A stretch of 52,117 nt of DNA from Verrucomicrobiota bacterium (GTDB taxonomy: Bacteria; Verrucomicrobiota; Verrucomicrobiia; Palsa-1439). The DNA lies in NCBI GenBank assembly GCA_016871575.1, contig VHCW01000026.1, positions 1-52,117 on the forward strand, in the 5' to 3' direction. Each line of letters opens with the position of its first letter. Within the stretch, counting starts at the first letter, position 1. Both the position numbers and the translations under genes were made by a program. Positions 23,925 through 32,618 of the stretch are shown here, piece by piece. The notes beneath the pieces are model-generated. The model was not told the DNA's origin. It was given only the letters and a program-made list of their open reading frames with translations, and searched no databases.

Positions 23925-24788
23925 ATGAACACGTCTCATTTTTCGCGCCGCCGTTTCCTGAAACTCACTGCCGCCACCGCGGCCACTGTTGCGCTCCGGC
24001 CCGAACGCCTGCTTGCGGCGGGCGGGTATGGCGGCAAGAAGATTCCCATCGGCCTCCAGCTTTACTCCGTTCGTAAGGAGTGCGCTGCGGATCTCGTCCG
24101 CACCATCACCGCTGTCGGCAAGATGGGCTACAAAGGCGTCGAGTTCGCCGGTTATTATGACCGCGATGCGAAGACGTTGCGCAAGCTGCTCGACGATCAC
24201 GGCTTGAAATGCTGCGGCACCCACACGCGCATTGACACGCTGGCTCCGGACAAGCTAACCGAGACCATCGAGTTCAACAAGATTCTCGGCAACAAGTTCC
24301 TCATCGTCCCCGGCCTGCCCAAGAAGCATACCGCAACCCGCCAGGCGTGGCGCGAGACGGCCGATCTGTTCAACGAACTGGCCGACAAGGTCAAACCGGA
24401 CGGGATGCTCGTCGGCTATCACAACCACAGCATCGAGTTCAAGCCGCTCGACGGCGAACTGCCGTGGGACACTTTCTTCGGCAACACCAAGAAGGAAGTC
24501 ATCATGCAGTTCGACACCGGCAACGCCATGCACGCCGGGGGCGAAGCGGTGACGTTCCTCAAGAAATATCCGGGCCGCGCCATCACCGTCCATCTCAAGC
24601 CGTTCTCGAAGGCCAAGCCGAAAGCGTTGATTGGCGAGGACGAGTTGCCGTGGAAAGACATCTTCGCCACCTGTGAAAGCGTCGGCAACACCGAGTGGTA
24701 TATCGTCGAGTACGAGAGCGACGCGTTCCCGCCGCTGGTCAGCGTTGAGAAGTGCCTCGACACGCTCCGCCGTTGGGGCAAATGCTGA
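23925..24788 (+). CDS. Tat-exported sugar phosphate isomerase/epimerase (AP endonuclease 2-like TIM barrel)
   Basis: A 287-residue protein with a twin-arginine signal (SRRRFLKLTAATAATVALRP) and a xylose-isomerase-like TIM barrel. PIGLQLYSVRKECAADLVRT opens the barrel, GYKGVEFAGYYDRDAK is strand 2, and VGYHNHSIEFKP and VIMQFDTGNAMHAGG carry metal-binding His/Glu/Asp. WYIVEYESDAFPPLVSVEKC provides the last Glu. This family includes 3-keto-sugar isomerases and IolE/IolI-like enzymes and commonly accompanies Gfo/Idh/MocA oxidoreductases. The actual reaction is not determined. The gene converges with the 24795 gene, with 6 nt between stops. Confidence 0.85.
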   Translation: MNTSHFSRRRFLKLTAATAATVALRPERLLAAGGYGGKKIPIGLQLYSVRKECAADLVRTITAVGKMGYKGVEFAGYYDRDAKTLRKLLDDHGLKCCGTHTRIDTLAPDKLTETIEFNKILGNKFLIVPGLPKKHTATRQAWRETADLFNELADKVKPDGMLVGYHNHSIEFKPLDGELPWDTFFGNTKKEVIMQFDTGNAMHAGGEAVTFLKKYPGRAITVHLKPFSKAKPKALIGEDELPWKDIFATCESVGNTEWYIVEYESDAFPPLVSVEKCLDTLRRWGKC

Positions 24789-24794
24789 ACGCGG

Positions 24795-27206
24795 TTATTC
24801 GTAAGTGAGAATCGCTGAGGCAGTGCAATCGCGGTCGGCGACGACGCGCACCCAGTAGGCGCCGAACGCTTCCGTGAATTGATGCTCGGTTGCTTTGCCG
24901 GGTGCAACGTCGAATGTCTTCCAGATTCGCCAGAGGCCGGTGCCGGTGATGTCAATCTCAACGCGAATCGAGACTGCTTTGTCGGCGGAGAGTGTCAGCG
25001 ATTTCTTGTCGTAACCGGTCATCAGATACGGGTCGCTCGGCGCGACGGCTTTGACGACGGTGTCTTTCCACGGGCCGCCGACTCCGCGCGGTTTGCCAAG
25101 CTGCCACAGATCATCTACAACACCAACCCAGAGCGACACTTTCCCGTCGTCGGAACGCGCCTTCCCCTCGATGCCGGACATTACGAGCAAGCCGCGATAT
25201 GAACAGTAATCGTGAATACGAAGGTTGTGCGTGGCGACGGGTCGGATTTTGGCGAACCCGCCGGCGTTGTTGGCAGGCAGTTCGTAGAACGTGCCGCCGG
25301 CGTTGAAGAGGTCGCGCTCGGTGCATACCTCACGGCAGATGCGGCCACCGGTAAGTTCGCCCTTCGGGATGCGCCAACGGTTGCCGGATTCGTCCACGTA
25401 AAGAATGGAGGCGGCATCGGCAATGAGCACGTCTTTCGGGATGGCAACGTTCTTCTTGAGATACCCCTCGGCTTTCGCATCATTCACGCGCTTCAACTTC
25501 AGGTCCGCGCCCATCTCGTAGTAACCGGCATCGCTGGCGAAGGCGAGTGTGCGCAAATTATCGCCGCGCGCGCGAATCAATCCGCCGGTGGCCGGCTGTG
25601 CGGCAGCAGGCGCGGGGCGTTTGAGCGGCGTGTTACTGTACTGGAAGAAGACGGTCGCCTTCGCGCAATCGCGATTGGCGCGGACGCGCACCCATGTGCC
25701 CTTCTCTTTCGGCGGGAACTCGATCCACGTGTAGCCGCGCACCTCGACTTCGCGCAGTTTCTTCCACTGGCCGTTGCCTTTCGTGTCCACCTCGAAGGTA
25801 AACGTCACCGGAGTGTTGTTGGCCGACTCTGTGAGTCGGCGCGTTGCGGGAATGGGCATCGCTTTCGCCGACTCGCAGAGTCGGCCTACACCGTCTTTGC
25901 CTTCAAGGTCGGCGGTCAGATGCGCGCCGCGCCGGTCGAACCCGGCGAACAGGAACGGATCGGACGGCTCGCCAGCCTTGACCGGGTCATCGAACCAGAC
26001 AGCGCCGCGCCCGATCGGCGTGCCGAGACGGTTGATGCGCTCTGGCTCGGTGAACCAAAGGTTCGACTGCGATTGACCGGGGCCGGCGATGTTGCCTTTG
26101 GCTTTGCGTTTGTTGAGAAATTCGCTCTGGGCAGTGTCGTCGCAACCGAACACGAGACGGTCGTTCCACCGGCAAAAATCGCCGATGACCTTCAGGTACG
26201 TCGAGCGCGGCGCGATGCCGGCGGAGTTTTTCGCGGTGAAGGTTTTGGGGAATCGCCAGAACATGCCGTGCATGGTCATGAGCAAATCCGTCTCCCCGAT
26301 CTCGCGGATGCGGGGCCATTCGGTGTTCCAGCCGTGCGCGCCGTCATAGCAATGGCTCGCTTTCGGCAGCCGGTACGCGTGCCACTGGCCGCGGTCGAGC
26401 AACATGAGGATGAGTGAACGGTAGTCCCAACCGACGCTCCAGATTGGGTCGGTGTCGGGGTTGGGATTGCCGTGGATGCCGCCGGGGCCGGTGACTTCGG
26501 TGAACTGGTTGCGACGGATGACATGCCACGCGGGTGATTTGCCGTCCCATTCCGCGAGGCAGCCGGAGGGGATGGATGGATTCACCAGCGCTTCTTTGCT
26601 GCGTTCGCCGTTGTTGGCGTAAACGACGCGGCCTTGGCCGGAATAAAAACCTTTGCCGTGGTAGCCGGGCAACAGCGTGCCCGCGAGGCCGCCTTTCTGC
26701 AGGTTGCCGTCTTGATAGAGTTCCTTCACTTCGAGTGTCTTCACATCCACCTCGTAAAAGCCTTCCTCCATCGTGGCGTAATAAATCTTGCCGGCAGGAT
26801 CAGCGAGGTGGCGGGCGTTGCCGGTGTGGCGGCCGAACATCTTCGAGTAGGGAATCACGCGGACGTTGCGCTGCGCGTCAATCGCGTACGGTCCGATGAA
26901 AAGCTGGTTCGATTCGCGGTGAATCATCCGGTTGGCCGGTGTGCCGCCGATGCTTTCGGGGCGGATGATTTGCTGGAGGTCGGGCGTGATTTCGTAAAGT
27001 TTGTCGGACGAACCTTTCGGTTTGTGCGGCGCGTAGGTGATGACCCAGAGCCGGCCGGCCCACGGCACGACGGCGCCGGTGCCGCACTCGCCTTCGTTGT
27101 TGAAGTAGGCGAGGTGCGGGTAAATGCCCGACACTTGAATCGGCTCCGCAGCCAAGGTGATTCCTGCCGTCGCCAGCAACAGGACAGATAATATGGTTGT
27201 TTGCAT
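24795..27206 (-). CDS. Large secreted protein of unknown function with internal duplication and a repeat-encoded insert
   Basis: An 803-residue protein with a signal peptide (MQTTILSVLLLATAGITLAA). The N-terminal 400 residues contain strand-rich, propeller-like segments (VVPWAGRLWVITYAPHKPKG, YYATMEEGFYEVDVKTLEVK, WRFPKTFTAKNSAG). Two copies of a module of about 80 residues are visible: residues about 414-523 (PSDPFLFAGFDRRGAHLTAD ... TWVRVRANRDCAKATVFF) and 723-803 (PSDPYLMTGYDKKSLTLSAD ... YWVRVVADRDCTASAILTY). The first copy holds an extra segment of about 26 residues, GRLCESAKAMPIPATRRLTE, that is exactly a palindromic DNA repeat read in frame. No family is recognised; substrate and role are unknown. 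Confidence 0.8.
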   Translation of the reverse strand: MQTTILSVLLLATAGITLAAEPIQVSGIYPHLAYFNNEGECGTGAVVPWAGRLWVITYAPHKPKGSSDKLYEITPDLQQIIRPESIGGTPANRMIHRESNQLFIGPYAIDAQRNVRVIPYSKMFGRHTGNARHLADPAGKIYYATMEEGFYEVDVKTLEVKELYQDGNLQKGGLAGTLLPGYHGKGFYSGQGRVVYANNGERSKEALVNPSIPSGCLAEWDGKSPAWHVIRRNQFTEVTGPGGIHGNPNPDTDPIWSVGWDYRSLILMLLDRGQWHAYRLPKASHCYDGAHGWNTEWPRIREIGETDLLMTMHGMFWRFPKTFTAKNSAGIAPRSTYLKVIGDFCRWNDRLVFGCDDTAQSEFLNKRKAKGNIAGPGQSQSNLWFTEPERINRLGTPIGRGAVWFDDPVKAGEPSDPFLFAGFDRRGAHLTADLEGKDGVGRLCESAKAMPIPATRRLTESANNTPVTFTFEVDTKGNGQWKKLREVEVRGYTWIEFPPKEKGTWVRVRANRDCAKATVFFQYSNTPLKRPAPAAAQPATGGLIRARGDNLRTLAFASDAGYYEMGADLKLKRVNDAKAEGYLKKNVAIPKDVLIADAASILYVDESGNRWRIPKGELTGGRICREVCTERDLFNAGGTFYELPANNAGGFAKIRPVATHNLRIHDYCSYRGLLVMSGIEGKARSDDGKVSLWVGVVDDLWQLGKPRGVGGPWKDTVVKAVAPSDPYLMTGYDKKSLTLSADKAVSIRVEIDITGTGLWRIWKTFDVAPGKATEHQFTEAFGAYWVRVVADRDCTASAILTYE
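25822..25885. repeat. Paired palindromic repeat inside a coding sequence
   Basis: Two hairpins of core GCCGACTC/GAGTCGGC (25822-25829 with 25833-25840, and 25867-25874 with 25878-25885) are separated by 26 nt. They lie within the 24795-27206 gene and are translated as residues about 441-462. The flank continues CTACA. The frame stays open through both hairpins. Confidence 0.9.
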
Positions 27207-27236
27207 CGTGCGCAAAGACTACCATGCCGCCTCGAA

Positions 27237-28277
27237 ATGAGAAAGCGTTTGGTGTTCCTCGCATGGCTATGGGTGGCTGCGGCTCAGGCCGCTGCTCCGG
27301 TGCAACTTCTCGATGATCGTGCAATCACGATTCATTCCGTGTTCGATGTGGGGGCGAAGCGGCAGGCGCTGATCAAGTACATCTGGGGCGCGGATGGATT
27401 TCCCCATCGTCGGCTGCCGGACATTGTCGTGACCAACGTTCCCAGCCCGGTGAAGATGCTGGCCGACCTTGCGCGCGTGGACGAGTTTCGACTCAACATG
27501 GCGCCGGGGCTGCAAGGATTGGCGTACCACTTCATCGCACAGCATCCGAACGGGGAACTGGTAGTGTTGCATCACGGTCATGGTTGCACGTTCGACGACA
27601 CACCGGGACCGAAAGACGTTGGTTTTGGCCTACAGCGCACCATTGCCGCGCTGTTGCGCGAAGGCTACGGCGTACTCGCCGTCTACATGCCGCGCAGGCG
27701 CCCCGGCGATTGCGGCGGGAGCCACGATGCGATGTTTCAGATGACCGGTGTCGTTGGCAACCCGATGAGGTTCTTCCTCGAATCCACCGCCACCGGTTTG
27801 AATTTGCTAAAAAAACAGTATCGAGCGTTTCACATGGTCGGACTGTCCGGCGGCGGATGGACGACCACGGTGTACGCCGCGATTGATCCGCGCATCCAAT
27901 GCAGTTTCCCCGTGGCGGGGAGCATTCCGCTGTACCTGCGGCTTGGCGGTTCCGTCGGCGACCGGGAACAATTTGAACCGACCTTCTACGCCATCGCCGG
28001 GTATCCGGACCTCTACATCCTCGGCGCGCACGGGAAGGGGCGCAAACAGGTCCAGATTCTCGTGCGCCGGGACAACTGTTGTTTTGGCGAGCGCCAGCAC
28101 GACGAGAAAGCCATCGGGAAACCGTACGCCGAGGCGATGCGCGAGTACGAGCAACGGGTGCGAAATGTTGTCGGCAGCTTCCGTCTGGTGATTGACGAAA
28201 TCGGTCCCAGCCACATGATTTCCCATCACGCCATCGAGGACGTCATTTTGCCGGAACTGAAGAACGCTTCGCGATGA
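27237..28277 (+). CDS. Secreted alpha/beta hydrolase
   Basis: A 346-residue protein with a signal peptide (MRKRLVFLAWLWVAAAQA). The hydrolase domain has LVVLHHGHGCTFDDTPG as the strand 3/oxyanion region, AVYMPRRRPGDCGGSHDAMF, the nucleophile elbow FHMVGLSGGGWTTT with Ser204, and a likely catalytic His in GPSHMISHHAIEDV near the end. Only the general esterase/peptidase fold can be assigned. It is divergent from the 24795-27206 gene with a 30-bp gap. The ATG at 27237 is chosen for the signal peptide; no convincing Shine-Dalgarno is present. It ends one base before the pseudogene on the other strand. Confidence 0.82.
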   Translation: MRKRLVFLAWLWVAAAQAAAPVQLLDDRAITIHSVFDVGAKRQALIKYIWGADGFPHRRLPDIVVTNVPSPVKMLADLARVDEFRLNMAPGLQGLAYHFIAQHPNGELVVLHHGHGCTFDDTPGPKDVGFGLQRTIAALLREGYGVLAVYMPRRRPGDCGGSHDAMFQMTGVVGNPMRFFLESTATGLNLLKKQYRAFHMVGLSGGGWTTTVYAAIDPRIQCSFPVAGSIPLYLRLGGSVGDREQFEPTFYAIAGYPDLYILGAHGKGRKQVQILVRRDNCCFGERQHDEKAIGKPYAEAMREYEQRVRNVVGSFRLVIDEIGPSHMISHHAIEDVILPELKNASR

Positions 28278-29338
28278 TCAACGCGCCGGCGTGGCAGCGG
28301 TGCGTTTCACCAGCTCGGCGGTTTTCTCGACGATCGTTTCCTCGACGGCTTCCGTGAACGGAGCGGGCCGGCCGAAATAGATCATCGCCTCGCCGCCTTC
28401 GTAACCGCCTTCCTTCAACACGCGCACGGAAGGAATGTAGGCGAGGATGTCGTTGCAGAAGCCGGCGACCCACGTGGTGTCCCAACCGTATTGCGCTTTC
28501 AGCCGAAGCGAGTAGTCCACGACAGTTTCACCCGCGAGCGCGATCAGTTTCAGCTTCGGGCCGAACTGCCAGACTTGGATCGGATACGGGTAGCTGGAAG
28601 GCAGCTTGCCGTCGCGGTCCATGATGTCGAGCAAGTAGCGGGCGTGATTGCGGCGATAGACGTTCTTGTCTTTCAAGCGAGCCTCGAGTTCCTCGCGGCT
28701 CGGCGGCGTTTGGAAAGCGACAGGGAGACATTCGTACGCCGTCTTCAACGGGCCGGTGAGCGGCGTCATCCGTTGTCCCAGCACCTCCTCGACTGCGGCC
28801 GCGATGGTCTGGCCGAGTCGCACGGCAAGCTCGACGGTGCGGCGGGGCAAAGGATTGGTGTCGGCCCCGCAACCTTGCACAAAGAGCGCGATGGCGCCGG
28901 GGTGCGTCTTCTCGATTGTTTCCTGCGCGTAGCCGGGACAGTCGCCGTTGATCTGGTAATCGCCGAGGCACGTGGCGTGGCACGCGTAACCAACCACCAC
29001 CGCGCGCAGCGTTCCCACGTCGTCAGTGACGGACGTTGCGTCTGCGACCAATCCACAGAGGCCCATTGGTGGGGAGTCTTGGTTTTCTGCCATGCGACAT
29101 CCAGTGCGGCGACCTTGTTCGAGTGACCGAATTCCACCAGAACCGCCCGCATCAATTGCCACATGCGCTCCTCATTGAGGCGTTCCTGCTCCAGCGCAGC
29201 GGCTGAACGATTCTCTGCAGCTTGTCCGGCCACAAGAATGCCTGCCGCCATGCCTGCTGCAAACAATGTTCGTATCGCTTTGATGCCATCACGCCTTCGC
29301 CCACGGCGCGATGCCGCCATACAGAGGGACCAATTCAT
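28278..29338 (-). pseudogene. Remnant of a neutral/alkaline ceramidase-like gene (frameshift plus deletion)
   Basis: From 29090 down to 28278 the frame encodes a good C-terminal half of the neutral/alkaline non-lysosomal ceramidase family domain: VTDDVGTLRAVVVGYACHAT, GDCPGYAQETIEKTHPGAIA, LFVQGCGADTNPLPRRTVEL and TTWVAGFCNDILAYIPSVRV. The N-terminal 190 or so residues of the family, which hold the zinc ligands and nucleophile region, are missing. Upstream, a second frame (29338-28766) supplies a plausible signal-like region and MWQLMRAVLVEFGHSNKVAA. These two pieces are in different frames and neither gives a full enzyme. Decay by deletion and frameshift is the simplest reading; a short independent protein starting at 29092 cannot be excluded. 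Confidence 0.65.
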
Positions 29339-29490
29339 GTCCCCATGCTATGAGAGAGAACGAAATGCTGTGAATCGGGTTGCAGCCGATTCTGCGCTGG
29401 GCACTCCGCTGAACACCACCCGACAGGCAACCCTCAGCGCAAACGCTCCTCGCGTGCCCAAGAAATGATGACGCCCCTGTCTCCGGTAAT

Positions 29491-32400
29491 TTACTGCACC
29501 AAGATCATTTCAGCGCCGCCGGGGAGAATCTCGATGACGGATCGGACGCGCCCGTTATCGGAGATCTGGAGTTTGTATCGGTGGTCGCCACTGCGGTAGA
29601 ACCAGAGCGCGCCTTCTTTCCGCTCCGGTTCGCCGACGAGCCGTTTCACGTCGTCGGCGCGTTGGCCGACGTGGATCGTGCGGAACAAATCGCGCTTGCC
29701 TTCCTTGATGACAGGAGCCGGCTTCACATCACCACCGAACCGGATTTCGCCGATGTCGGCGCGGTCGCGCGGCTTGTCGAGCCGGAGCGTCAACACCTGC
29801 TTCTTCTGGTTCGGCCGGCCGAAGTCGGTGAATACCGTCGCGGTGATGGTGCACGGGCCGATGACGGTCTGCTGCCGGGAGCCGTAGTAGTGCGCGAAGA
29901 TTTTGTACGGGCCGGGCATCGCGCGGCGGACCATGTACTCCTCGGGGCCGTAACCCTGCGTGAAATCCTTCGAGACGAGGCCGCCGATGGTCGTGCGGTT
30001 GTGATTGTAAGCGGCTTCCTCGCCGGACGGCTCGACGACGTGCAGGTCAACGTCAGTCGCATCGGCGTCCCACGACATCACGATGCGGACATCCACATCG
30101 AGGTTCTTCACGAGGCGCGGATCGAGCGACGACGGCGCAGGCGATTTCGTCCGCGCGATGAGCGCGTTGAGTTCCTCCAGCGCGATCAGTTCGATTTCCT
30201 CGAACCGTTGCCACTCGCCCATCACGACCTTGACGAGCAGTTCCATCGCTTCCGCTGTCTGGCCGTGTTCGGCCAACGCCAGCGCGAGATCGCGGCAGCT
30301 CTGCGGTTCTTCGGGGCGCAGCTTCTGGACTTTGCGTAGAACGACGATGGCACGCTCAAGCTCGCCGGCCTGCTGCAACCGCCACGCAAGCACGCGCAAC
30401 AGTGTCGCTTCTTCGAGCTTCATTTCGGCGAGATTGGTCAACACGCGCACACCAATGAGTTTGTCGCCCTCGCGCAGGAAAAACTCGGCGCAGTCCACAA
30501 AGAACGCCGGGCTGGCCGCGAACTTGTTGCGTTGTTCGAGATACACTTTGTAGCGCCGTTCTTTCGCGGCGGCCTTGAGCGCGGAGAGGTACGGCGTCGC
30601 CGGGTCCCACGCCTTGACGGTGATGGTCGCGCCGCCGCGGTTTTCTCTCTCGGCCATCTTGGCAACCTCGCGCTCCTGGGGGCTGGCCGGATGCGGTGCC
30701 TCAGCAGCCCTGTCTTGCATGCCCAACATCCGCATCGCTCCACCCAACACTGTGGCCGCGGGGCTGCTGGCCGGTCGAGGCTCGCCTTTGTACTTGAAAT
30801 CAGGCGGCACATGTCGCGGGTTCTCCCACCACGCGACGCGCTCTTTCCACATCGCGAGGAGACGATCCAATTTGCCGTCGCGCTTCTGTTGTTGCTGTTT
30901 CGCCAGCGTCGCCTTCCGGTCCTGCCATTGCCGTCGCAAATCGGGCAACGATGCCGGCGGCTCGATGTCGTGACGAACGTATTGGTCGAGATTCTCCAGC
31001 ACGATCAACGAGGTGGCCGGGCTGACGATGCCGAACCGGCGGCCGAGCGCGAGTAGTTCATCCTCGTTGGCGTCGGCGCGGACGGCGAGTTGGTTGACGC
31101 GCTTCGCGGCCCAGACGCTGGCGAGCAACGCGCCATCGGTCACGGTCTTCTTGTTGAGCTTGATCGGCGCGGATTTGTGGCCGTCAGAGTATTCGAGCCG
31201 CAACTCGGCGGTGTCGGCGGTGAGCTTGCCGTGAATGCTGACCCGGCCATCGGCGGTTGCGCCAATGCCCTGTACGCCGCTGATACCGGTGCCGTGGACG
31301 CGAACAAGGCGCGTCACCGGCGCGAGAATCGCAGCGGCATCGAGTCGCTGGAGGTCAACGACGTTGGCGCAAATTTGCCGGAGCAGTTCGCGGTTGGCGA
31401 CGGTCTGGCTGACGACGGCGGTGACTTGTTTGCCGCCAAAGTCCGGGAGTCTGTCGCTAAGCGTGTCGAGACCGTCGGTGAACAGCAGCCAGCGATCAAT
31501 GTCGCTCTTGCGAATCGCGTCGGCGGCAACGGCGAGGTCGGTGCCGCCGTCGTAGGCGATGTCGTCGAGAGACATTACACAGATCGCTTCGGGCCGGTCA
31601 CGAAAGACGAGAACGGAAAATTCGACGCCGAGCTTTTGCAGCGCAGCGATTTCCTTTTGGATGTGCTCGCCGTTGCGGCTGCCGGAAGCGTCCCACGCAA
31701 CGCCGATTTTACGGGGCCGCTTGGCGGGTTTGGCGGCGGAAACGTAGAGGTCGCTGATGGCGAAGTAAACGTCACCGTCAGCCGTGCGTTCGAGCGCGGT
31801 GACCTGCGACGGGAGTTTCGGGAGCGCAACCCAGATGTCTTCGCCGGGCTTGGCGTCGCGCAGTTCGGTCTCGGCGATCCAGAGGTTGTTGAACGATTGG
31901 AACCGGAGATTGCCGAAGCCGCCAATCTGCGGCTTCACGATGCCTTGCGAGACTTCGACGCGAATGGCGAGCTTCGCGACGGTCTCGCCGATGGGCATCG
32001 GCAGGAAACAGGCGGCGTCGCCATTCTTGTCGGCAGGAAGTTCGGCGACGTATTTGAGGCGAATGCGGCGCGTGCCTTGCGCGGGGAGCGGGTAGATGCG
32101 GGTGCGGTACACGTTGCCGGCGACGTGCTCGACGAGGCCGGGGTCAATACCGGCGCGGACTTCGGTCTCGAAGGCAACGCGGGCTTTTTCTTTTTTCACG
32201 ATGACGCCGTCCACCATCTGGCCGTTGACATCGAGCGCGTAGCCGGTGACGACGGCGCCGTCGGGCAATGGGAACTGTAGCTCGCCTTCGAGGAGGCGAT
32301 GGTTCGGATTGAAGAACGTCATCGTGGTGGTGGCCTCGACGTGGAGACCGACGATGCGGGCGCGGACTTCCATGTCGCGGAGTTCCATCGGTTTACCCGG

Positions 32401-32535
32401 TTCCTGCGGGCGCGGCGGGACAATGATGCGGGGCGGGCGCGGCGGCCACGGTGGCCGGGGCGGCCAGATGTGCCGGGTTTCCTGCGCGGTGGCGACGCTG
32501 AGGGCCAACAACCAAATCAATCCGATACGTTTCAT
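29491..32535 (-). CDS. Secreted VIT/vWA-like protein with TPR-like and DUF2135 regions
   Basis: A 1014-residue protein. After a signal peptide (MKRIGLIWLLALSVATAQ) comes a Pro/Arg/Trp-rich stretch (WPPRPPWPPRPPRIIVPPRP). A VIT domain follows at about 50-190 (VEATTTMTFFNPNHRLLEGE, EKARVAFETEV, NVYRTRIYPLPAQGTRRI). A vWA-like domain (about 265-420) has GVAWDASGSRNGEH with an intact DxSxS start of the metal site. A helical region with TPR character (about 690-810, RAIVVLRKVQKLRPEEPQSC) precedes a DUF2135/YfaP-like domain (SWDADATDVDLHVVEPSGEE). The C-terminus ends in a SmpA/OmlA-like FRTIHVGQRADDVKRLVGEP. VIT proteins in this phylum are linked to cell-surface or stress roles; none is proven. GGAGG 7-8 nt before the ATG fixes the start. 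Confidence 0.88.
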   Translation of the reverse strand: MKRIGLIWLLALSVATAQETRHIWPPRPPWPPRPPRIIVPPRPQEPGKPMELRDMEVRARIVGLHVEATTTMTFFNPNHRLLEGELQFPLPDGAVVTGYALDVNGQMVDGVIVKKEKARVAFETEVRAGIDPGLVEHVAGNVYRTRIYPLPAQGTRRIRLKYVAELPADKNGDAACFLPMPIGETVAKLAIRVEVSQGIVKPQIGGFGNLRFQSFNNLWIAETELRDAKPGEDIWVALPKLPSQVTALERTADGDVYFAISDLYVSAAKPAKRPRKIGVAWDASGSRNGEHIQKEIAALQKLGVEFSVLVFRDRPEAICVMSLDDIAYDGGTDLAVAADAIRKSDIDRWLLFTDGLDTLSDRLPDFGGKQVTAVVSQTVANRELLRQICANVVDLQRLDAAAILAPVTRLVRVHGTGISGVQGIGATADGRVSIHGKLTADTAELRLEYSDGHKSAPIKLNKKTVTDGALLASVWAAKRVNQLAVRADANEDELLALGRRFGIVSPATSLIVLENLDQYVRHDIEPPASLPDLRRQWQDRKATLAKQQQQKRDGKLDRLLAMWKERVAWWENPRHVPPDFKYKGEPRPASSPAATVLGGAMRMLGMQDRAAEAPHPASPQEREVAKMAERENRGGATITVKAWDPATPYLSALKAAAKERRYKVYLEQRNKFAASPAFFVDCAEFFLREGDKLIGVRVLTNLAEMKLEEATLLRVLAWRLQQAGELERAIVVLRKVQKLRPEEPQSCRDLALALAEHGQTAEAMELLVKVVMGEWQRFEEIELIALEELNALIARTKSPAPSSLDPRLVKNLDVDVRIVMSWDADATDVDLHVVEPSGEEAAYNHNRTTIGGLVSKDFTQGYGPEEYMVRRAMPGPYKIFAHYYGSRQQTVIGPCTITATVFTDFGRPNQKKQVLTLRLDKPRDRADIGEIRFGGDVKPAPVIKEGKRDLFRTIHVGQRADDVKRLVGEPERKEGALWFYRSGDHRYKLQISDNGRVRSVIEILPGGAEMILVQ

Positions 32536-32578
32536 GTGAACCTCCATTACACCTCCATTCGACACCGACAAATTTGTT

Positions 32579-32606
32579 TTGTTCCCGGCAAAGCTTCTGG
32601 TACTAA
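32579..32606 (+). promoter_or_regulatory. Promoter of the GHMP kinase gene
   Basis: TTGTTC (32579-32584), a 16-nt spacer and TACTAA (32601-32606) end 12 nt before the ATG. No Shine-Dalgarno is seen. Confidence 0.45.
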
Positions 32607-32618
32607 TCGCTACATCGC

